A stretch of DNA of 64,000 nucleotides from Riptortus pedestris (Eukaryota > Arthropoda > Insecta > Hemiptera > Alydidae). Below are positions 58,660 to 64,000 of this stretch, piece by piece. How positions within the stretch are numbered: the stretch's first letter is position 1; every line of letters starts with the position of its first letter. Location of the stretch: NCBI GenBank assembly GCA_019009955.1, contig CM032228.1, forward strand, positions 174,664,001-174,728,000, given 5' to 3'. A model generated the notes under the pieces. It was not told where the DNA came from. It saw only the letters and a list, made by a program, of their open reading frames with translations, and did not search any database. A program made the translations under genes and the position numbers.

Positions 58660-58893
58660 TCCATAACGTATATATTCTTCTTATATAATTATTAACCAAG
58701 ATATTTCCACTTTATTGTTTTCTGCCTTCTGTAAACCCGCCCCCTCACTGTTATATTATGAAGTACATTATTTGAAGCTTAAATACCAAATATTGTTCTC
58801 ATCGAACTATTACTTTTTGAGATAAATGCAAATACGTGGCACACGTGGGAAATCTGCTTAGTTTACGCAGCCTCTGAGTGACAGACTTTTTTT
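58660..58893 (+). mobile_element. R1 family, 3' fragment
   Basis: ATTAACCAAGATATTTCCAC, TTCTGTAAACCCGCCCCC, TACCAAATATTGTTCTCATC and GTGGGAAATCTGCTTAGTTT lead to CAGCCTCTGAGTGACAGAC. The 5' end, palindrome and (TA)n are absent. Confidence 0.7.
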
Positions 58894-60015
58894 ACCAGGC
58901 GTTCTTACAAGGAAAATAATGATGTCAGATCTATGAGGATAAAGAAGAGAGTTTAACTTAAGTTAAATGTCTTCAGTCCAGTTTTATAACTTTAAATATG
59001 TCATGTGCAGCCTGCCTTAAATCGAATTTAGTAATTAGCTTATATATTCCTTTCACACTCGATTATGATTTAGGGAGGATAAATAAAATTCCTGCACACA
59101 GTATTGTGTGCGCTGGTTCCATTGTGCAAGAGAATTTCGGGGCACTTTATTATTTTTACTGCTGAAAAGATTACTGAAAAGTCTAATGCTATGTCTACTG
59201 TTCTGTAAAAAGTGTTTCGCAAGGAAGCACCCGCCTTAAGATTAATTGATGAACTAGGAAGCGTACTCTTTACTGCGTTTCCCTTATTTGGCTAGTTAGA
59301 ACGAGTGAGGATGTCAGCAGGCATGTTACGTGAGGCGAAATAATAAAACCCGTTTTCTCTGAAGGAGATTCTTCAGGATAGTCGACAAGAGTAGACCACA
59401 TTTTTTCAGCACTCGTTTTTTCTTGTATACTGATCTCAGTTCAACATCCGAAGTGTAAGCGGGAGGTTGATACATTAACTTTCAAGATCAAGCAAACGGC
59501 GGGCTGAAGATGTACTATCTCAAAGGACGGCAGTGATGTCTTCATATGTAGGTACTTTTTTTAAAAAAAAAACCTTTTGTATTTTATTTGGTTGTCTAGA
59601 TTAATGTTCAAAATAATAATAAAAATAGATGAAGGTAACTAAAAACAAACTCCATGTCCTTTTGGTTGTAATACAGAAGTTCAAACTGTTTCTTAAGGGC
59701 AGCCTGCCATAAATGCAATATTATTTTTAATTTAATATTGTTATTTAAAATTGAAATTTTGTTTGTAGATATTATTAATTCAAATAAGTTATTTGAATTA
59801 ATAGATTATTCATGCTTTATTCTCAGTTGCTATTCTTTTATTTATTTTATTTTATCATGCACTGACGTCCGAAGTATTACTAACAAATATTTGGCCTTTT
59901 GTCCTAGCATCCTGAAAAAGGCAAAATTTTCTATATACATCTTCGCCTGTGACAACTTCTGAATGAAGGGAAGATGATTTATATTGTAGTAGTGAGAACA
60001 GTTACTTCTTTATTA
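58894..60015. other. AT-rich DNA without a supported feature
   Basis: No repeat family member, coding relic or splice-bounded exon was recognised. Confidence 0.4.

Positions 60016-60017
<2 letters not shown>

Positions 60018-60080
<63 letters not shown>
60018..60080 (+). repeat. (TA)n microsatellite at a Helitron 5' end
   Basis: About 31 TA units precede the AATTGTAACC start of H5. Confidence 0.9.
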
Positions 60081-60084
<4 letters not shown>

Positions 60085-61392
60085 GTAACCTCTGTCTGTA
60101 CATTGATTTTTTTCGCGAAATTTCACGATAACTTTTCGTTTCACATGCCATAGACACCATAACTGCATTTTGTTTCTTTGGTGTCTGTTTGTTTATTTGT
60201 TTGTTTGTTTGTTACCTTTTCACGCAAAAACGGCTGAACCGAATTTTATGAAACTTGGTATGTATATTACTACTAACCCAACTTAGACTTTAGGCTATAT
60301 TAATATCCTCTGAGACGAACAGGAGTGGGGGTTATAAGGGAAGCCTGAAATTAAAAATAGCGATATTTCGTTTCCTATTGGTTTTTCGGTAAATATGAAC
60401 ATAACAAAAGTTGTTTATTTTGTTATTTAAAGTAACTTTTGTTATATACATTTTTTTTGTATACCGAATTATAAACGAGATATACGCTAAAACCTATAGC
60501 GGAAGTGAACAATTTTATTTGGGACAAAAGACCCAACCGAAATAAATAAAACTCGGTATATGTATTAGCACTAACGCTTTCATTATAACAAGCCATACCA
60601 ACATTTCTAGGGACGGGCAGGAGTGGGGGTTGTAAGGGAGGCCAGAATTTAAAAATAGCTTTATTTCGTTTTCCATTCTTTTTTCGGCAAATATGAACAT
60701 GATAAAAGTTGTTTATTTTGTTATTTAGAGTAACTTTTGTGATATTCATTTTTGTCTTTTAACAAAGTATAAACGAGATATACACTATAAACTAAAGCGG
60801 GAGTCAACTATTTTATTGGGCGCTAACGATTAAACCGAACTTAAAAAAACTCGGTATGTCAATTAGCATTAATTCTTCCATGATTATAAGCTATATTAAA
60901 ATTTTTAGATTAGAACGGGAGTGGGGGTTATAAGGGAGGCCTGAAATAAAAATTCGCGATATTTCATTGTCTATTTGTTTTTCGACAAAGGTGCACATAA
61001 CAAAATTTGTTTACTTTGTTATTTAGAGTAACTTTTGTTTTATACATTCGTTTGGAAACAGTTTATGAAGCAAGTAATTTGGGTAGAAATATTGATATGC
61101 TCAACAATTCTTTCCATCATGAACTCCCAGGTACCTCACCTTGTGCACTAACTATTGAATCGAACTTAACAAAACTCTTTATGTGAATTAGCATTAATTC
61201 TTCCATGATTATAAGATATATTAAAATTTTTAAGCCCAAACGGGAGTGGGGGTTATGAGGGAGGCCTGAAATGAAAAATTGCGATATTCCGATTCCCATT
61301 GGTTTTTCAATGATTTTCTATAAAAAATATAAAAATACCATCATTAGTCAGTCAACAATGATTTCCCGGGCATCGCCGGGTACATTAGCTAG
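60081..61392 (+). mobile_element. Helitron-like element H5
   Basis: It starts AATTGTAACCTCTGTCTGTA (TC at 60091) next to (TA)n. It has the (GTTT)n tract (60187-60213) and three monomers exactly 298 bp apart (AGTAACTTTT at 60431, 60729 and 61027). It ends with the hairpin CCCGGGCATCGCCGGG, TACATTAG and CTAG at 61392. No Rep/helicase is encoded. Confidence 0.65.
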
Positions 61393-61688
61393 ATTGTATA
61401 TACGAAATAAGTACTAAATAGATGATATTTAATTATAATCAATGCTATCCATGATTATGATTTGAATTATTCACGGTGTGCCAAACAGTGGAGAGGGAAA
61501 TATTAGAGATTTATTTTCATTTATCCTTCAATTGTAATTTTTTTTCCATAAGTCGCCCAACTGACCTTTACGGGAAAAAATGTGCTAAGACGGGAAGAGC
61601 AGTTGTACAAGGAGAAGCCTTACCAAAAACAAAATAGAATCTTTCCGCTTCAAATGATATCCCGAGCAAAGCCGGGTACCTTAGCTAG
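61393..61688 (+). mobile_element. Helitron-like 3'-end fragment H6, behind H5
   Basis: It continues from H5 into sequence matching the 3' region of H3 in reverse (ATCCATGATTATGATTTGAA). It ends with a second hairpin CCCGAGCAAAGCCGGG, TACCTTAG and CTAG at 61688. It has no 5' end of its own. Confidence 0.6.
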
Positions 61689-62290
61689 TCTGATATATGT
61701 CTAATCGAGAAGTCGGAATATAGAGATTTTCGAATAAATTTAAAATACAATGAACCATTTTTCTCCTAATTACTTGGGTATAATTTAATTCCCTTATGTC
61801 TTTCTAGTCACCATTTCCATGAATAGGAAGTCAGAAAATTATTTCCGTGCTGAATGTCACGAGTTTTTGTATAATTTTCTATAAATATTTGACTCATTCA
61901 AAGATTTTCATGTATTTGCATTGACATTGACTTCATTAGCGCTTTGAAAACAACTTACATAAATCTAAATGCCAAATTGAGCATTAACGTGCCTCACATT
62001 CGAATTATGTCGAGACTCCCTGAGATAAATATTAACACCGAATTATTTGGGATTCTCTCTGAAATTTTAATTGTTACCCTATGATTGACAAGAAACTTAA
62101 ATACTTCCTCTTCCAGGTTTTTGATAATTTTTAAAGAGATGAATTAGCAATAAAATTCTTTCAAAGATAAACAATAAAACATTTATACCAATTATTACTT
62201 GTTGAAGTTTTATATAGAGTTTTAATTGAACTTCTATATAATGTGCTTAATACACTGGACAAAATCCAATACTTCTGGTCTTGTTTGAAA
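61689..62290. other. AT-rich DNA without a supported feature
   Basis: No element, exon or motif was recognised between the Helitron fragment and the next R1 end. Confidence 0.4.
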
Positions 62291-62400
62291 TAAAGTCCAT
62301 CACGCAGGGGCTGCGTATACTAAGCAGATTTCCCACGTGTTGGTTTAACATACTTGTGTTCTCATCTCACCAAATATTCTCTATTTAAATGTAAATAGCG
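62291..62400 (-). mobile_element. R1 family, 3'-end fragment
   Basis: TAAAGTCCATCACGCAGGGG, CTAAGCAGATTTCCCACGTG, then reversed long-form sequence (ACATACTTGTGTTCTCATCT, ATTCTCTATTTAAATG). Only the last ~110 bp of the element remain. Confidence 0.7.
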
Positions 62401-63204
62401 GGGTAACCTTGGAACTTTACAAATTTTGAGAAGAAGTTCTATTTTGAGCTTCATGTTTAATGAATAATCCGCTCAAAAAATGTTATTTTAACAAGTATAG
62501 ATCAATTTACAAATTTGCATATGTGGTGAATTACTCAGTAAGTGGCTTGACGTGTGACTTAAGGTAATCGAAGAGTCTCTTGAGGCTAAACTCATTAGAA
62601 GTGATATTCACTGTAAAGGAAAATTATACCCATGCAGAAAAACGTGGTATATAATCGGAAAAGCCAGTTTTCAGTTTTATTTGTGAGCCGTTTAAAACAA
62701 AATATATTTTTAAAAATCGTTATGTTTAAAAGGATTCAAAATGAAATAAGCCAAGAATAGCTATAAAAAAATCGATTTGAAAATTATTTTAATGGTAACT
62801 ATAGTTATGTGAAAAAATATTCATAGCTTGTGACAAGTTAATTAATGACTAGATATATACTAATGGACGGAAAAATTAATGTAGTTAGAAATATAAATAT
62901 GGAAGATTAATAAAAATTAATGAAAAGAGTAAACAATTTACCAGCTATTATGCATGAAAGTATATTTGACAGCAAGTTTTATCGGGATTAATGTGGTCCC
63001 GGTTTACTAATGTATGAAATATTCTTCACACTGTTTTAAACTTATATTTCTGAGATTGACAACTGGTGGAACAATATGGAAGCTGAATTAATGTTTCACC
63101 TCTTATGACGAAAGTTCGTAGATGCTACATTCGCTATTCCTTCTGATGTCTCCATTTAAGTCACACCCCATTAGAATTCAAACGAATAAATATAATTATC
63201 CGAG
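62401..63204. other. AT-rich DNA without a supported feature
   Basis: Nothing specific was recognised on either strand. Confidence 0.4.
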
Positions 63205-63210
63205 GGTGAG

Positions 63211-63340
63211 GTATAAATAAATAAAGTGAAGGCGCCAAGAAATACTTCTACCGCGGGATATCTCTGCGCCAGAGATAATAGTGAACTCACTCGAGTGTGT
63301 TGTGCTTAGCAGAGCGTAAACACTACTCAAAACAGCATAG
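63211..63340 (+). promoter_or_regulatory. Possible promoter-like block
   Basis: A TATA-box-like GTATAAATAAATA (63211) is followed within 130 bp by a GC-richer stretch. That stretch has a perfect 8-bp hairpin TATCTCTG-CGC-CAGAGATA (63259-63277) and the palindrome CACTCGAGTG (63288). The shape suits a core promoter and 5' UTR on the plus strand. No downstream exon was identified. Confidence 0.2.
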
Positions 63341-63557
63341 TATTTACTGTACTATGCACGAAAACTTGCAGAGGACAGTAAATTGAAACATGGTATATTT
63401 ATTTTTCGTTTTTGGAGTAAGTTGAAATATCAGAGATAATTTAGACGAATAAGAATGAGTAATATCTTTGCCACCACTAGTTGGTTTCCTTGAATATCCG
63501 CTACGTAATCTAAACACCAATAAGATAATATATATTTATACACTTTAAGCTATACAA

Positions 63558-63671
63558 TCAATTGGAAACGACTTCTGCATTTGTCGTATCAAATGAATAT
63601 TTTTCTTGGGACAATGCTCGAAAATGAGTTATTTGAAATATCAACCTCATTTGCTTCAGTTCAGTCATTTG
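63558..63671 (-). other. Possible terminal exon
   Basis: On the minus strand TTCTCTACCTTTATTGCAG is a good acceptor. The next frame is open for 37 codons (QMTELKQMRLIFQITHFRAL, then SQEKYSFDTTNAEVVSN) to TGA at 63560-63558. The product is not recognised. Chance is not excluded. Confidence 0.2.
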
Positions 63672-64000
63672 CTGCAATAAAGGTAGAGAACCAACAACCC
63701 GCCAAAGAAGAGCCCAAGAATCATGGGACTAGATAGAATGTAATACATGACGAAAAATGTTCCAACATACTTCCAAAATTGGAAAAAAATGTCCAATGTC
63801 AAAGGCTTACAGCAGTTTAATTAAAGGAGATAAATGATAATCTCACTCGAAAGGTCCACAAAGGTAGTCCATTCACAAAAATAAGACGAAAATATAGTAT
63901 TCATTTATTTTTCTTTGACAGTAACCTAAGCCATGACCATAGCTGCTCAAAGGTCCAATGCTTGTTTTCTAGTGGTAGTTTCTTCAACATTTTACTGATC

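Noticed and set aside
60423..60749. Frames of 61-108 codons on the minus strand near 60.4-61.3 kb
   Set aside because: They lie entirely within Helitron-like monomers and are not conserved between monomers as protein.

Overview
The window is AT-rich, intron-bearing animal DNA dense in transposable elements. It is most likely from an insect: the one recognisable gene is an insect-type water-channel aquaporin with phase-0 introns, and the repeats (tRNA-derived SINEs, Helitron-like elements, decayed LINEs, dispersed (TA)n) fit an arthropod genome. No bacterial-type gene structure, operon, CRISPR array, rRNA or genuine tRNA gene was seen.

Gene content. An aquaporin lies on the minus strand at the left end. 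Four coding exons (9201-8982, 7370-7227, 6222-6013, 1155-1075) read in frame for 217 residues from an ATG to just past the second NPA box. The last coding exon is not in the window, and the 5' end of the transcript lies somewhere upstream (above 9201). The other gene evidence is weak. It consists of exon-like islands with good splice signals at 39158-39077, 34857-34819, 42491-42364, 15551-15774, 49265-49321 and 63671-63558. Pseudogenes are two LINE ORF2 C-terminal relics (13533-12207, split by a later insertion, and 58012-57716) and one broken copy of a Cys-rich protein (29175-29827) carried in a 1.57-kb element with short terminal inverted repeats.

Repeat layout. Family R1 has about 17 full or partial copies on both strands. 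Its 5' end carries a 20-bp palindrome and the 12-mer AGCAGATTTCCC. A (TA)n tract sits at a fixed internal position. The 3' end carries the inverted 12-mer, a hairpin (ACGCAG-CCC-CTGCGT) and GACGGACTTTT. This layout matches non-autonomous Helentron/DINE-1-type elements. Three copies in alternating orientation lie inside the last aquaporin intron seen here. Family H is Helitron-like: a GC-rich hairpin about 10-12 nt before a terminal CTAG, a body of tandem monomers of about 298 bp, and an (AAAC)n tract near the other end. Copies are at 22512-26335 (two head-to-tail), 45994-48571 (two inverted), 60081-61688, and a fragment at 42660. A tRNA-derived SINE with a clear B box is present in about nine copies.

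Nesting gives a relative history. The LINE relic was split by R1, an R1 copy was split by the Cys-rich-protein element, and another R1 copy was split by a SINE. Most long microsatellites sit inside or at the ends of these elements. The rest is AT-rich intronic or intergenic DNA in which nothing specific could be supported.
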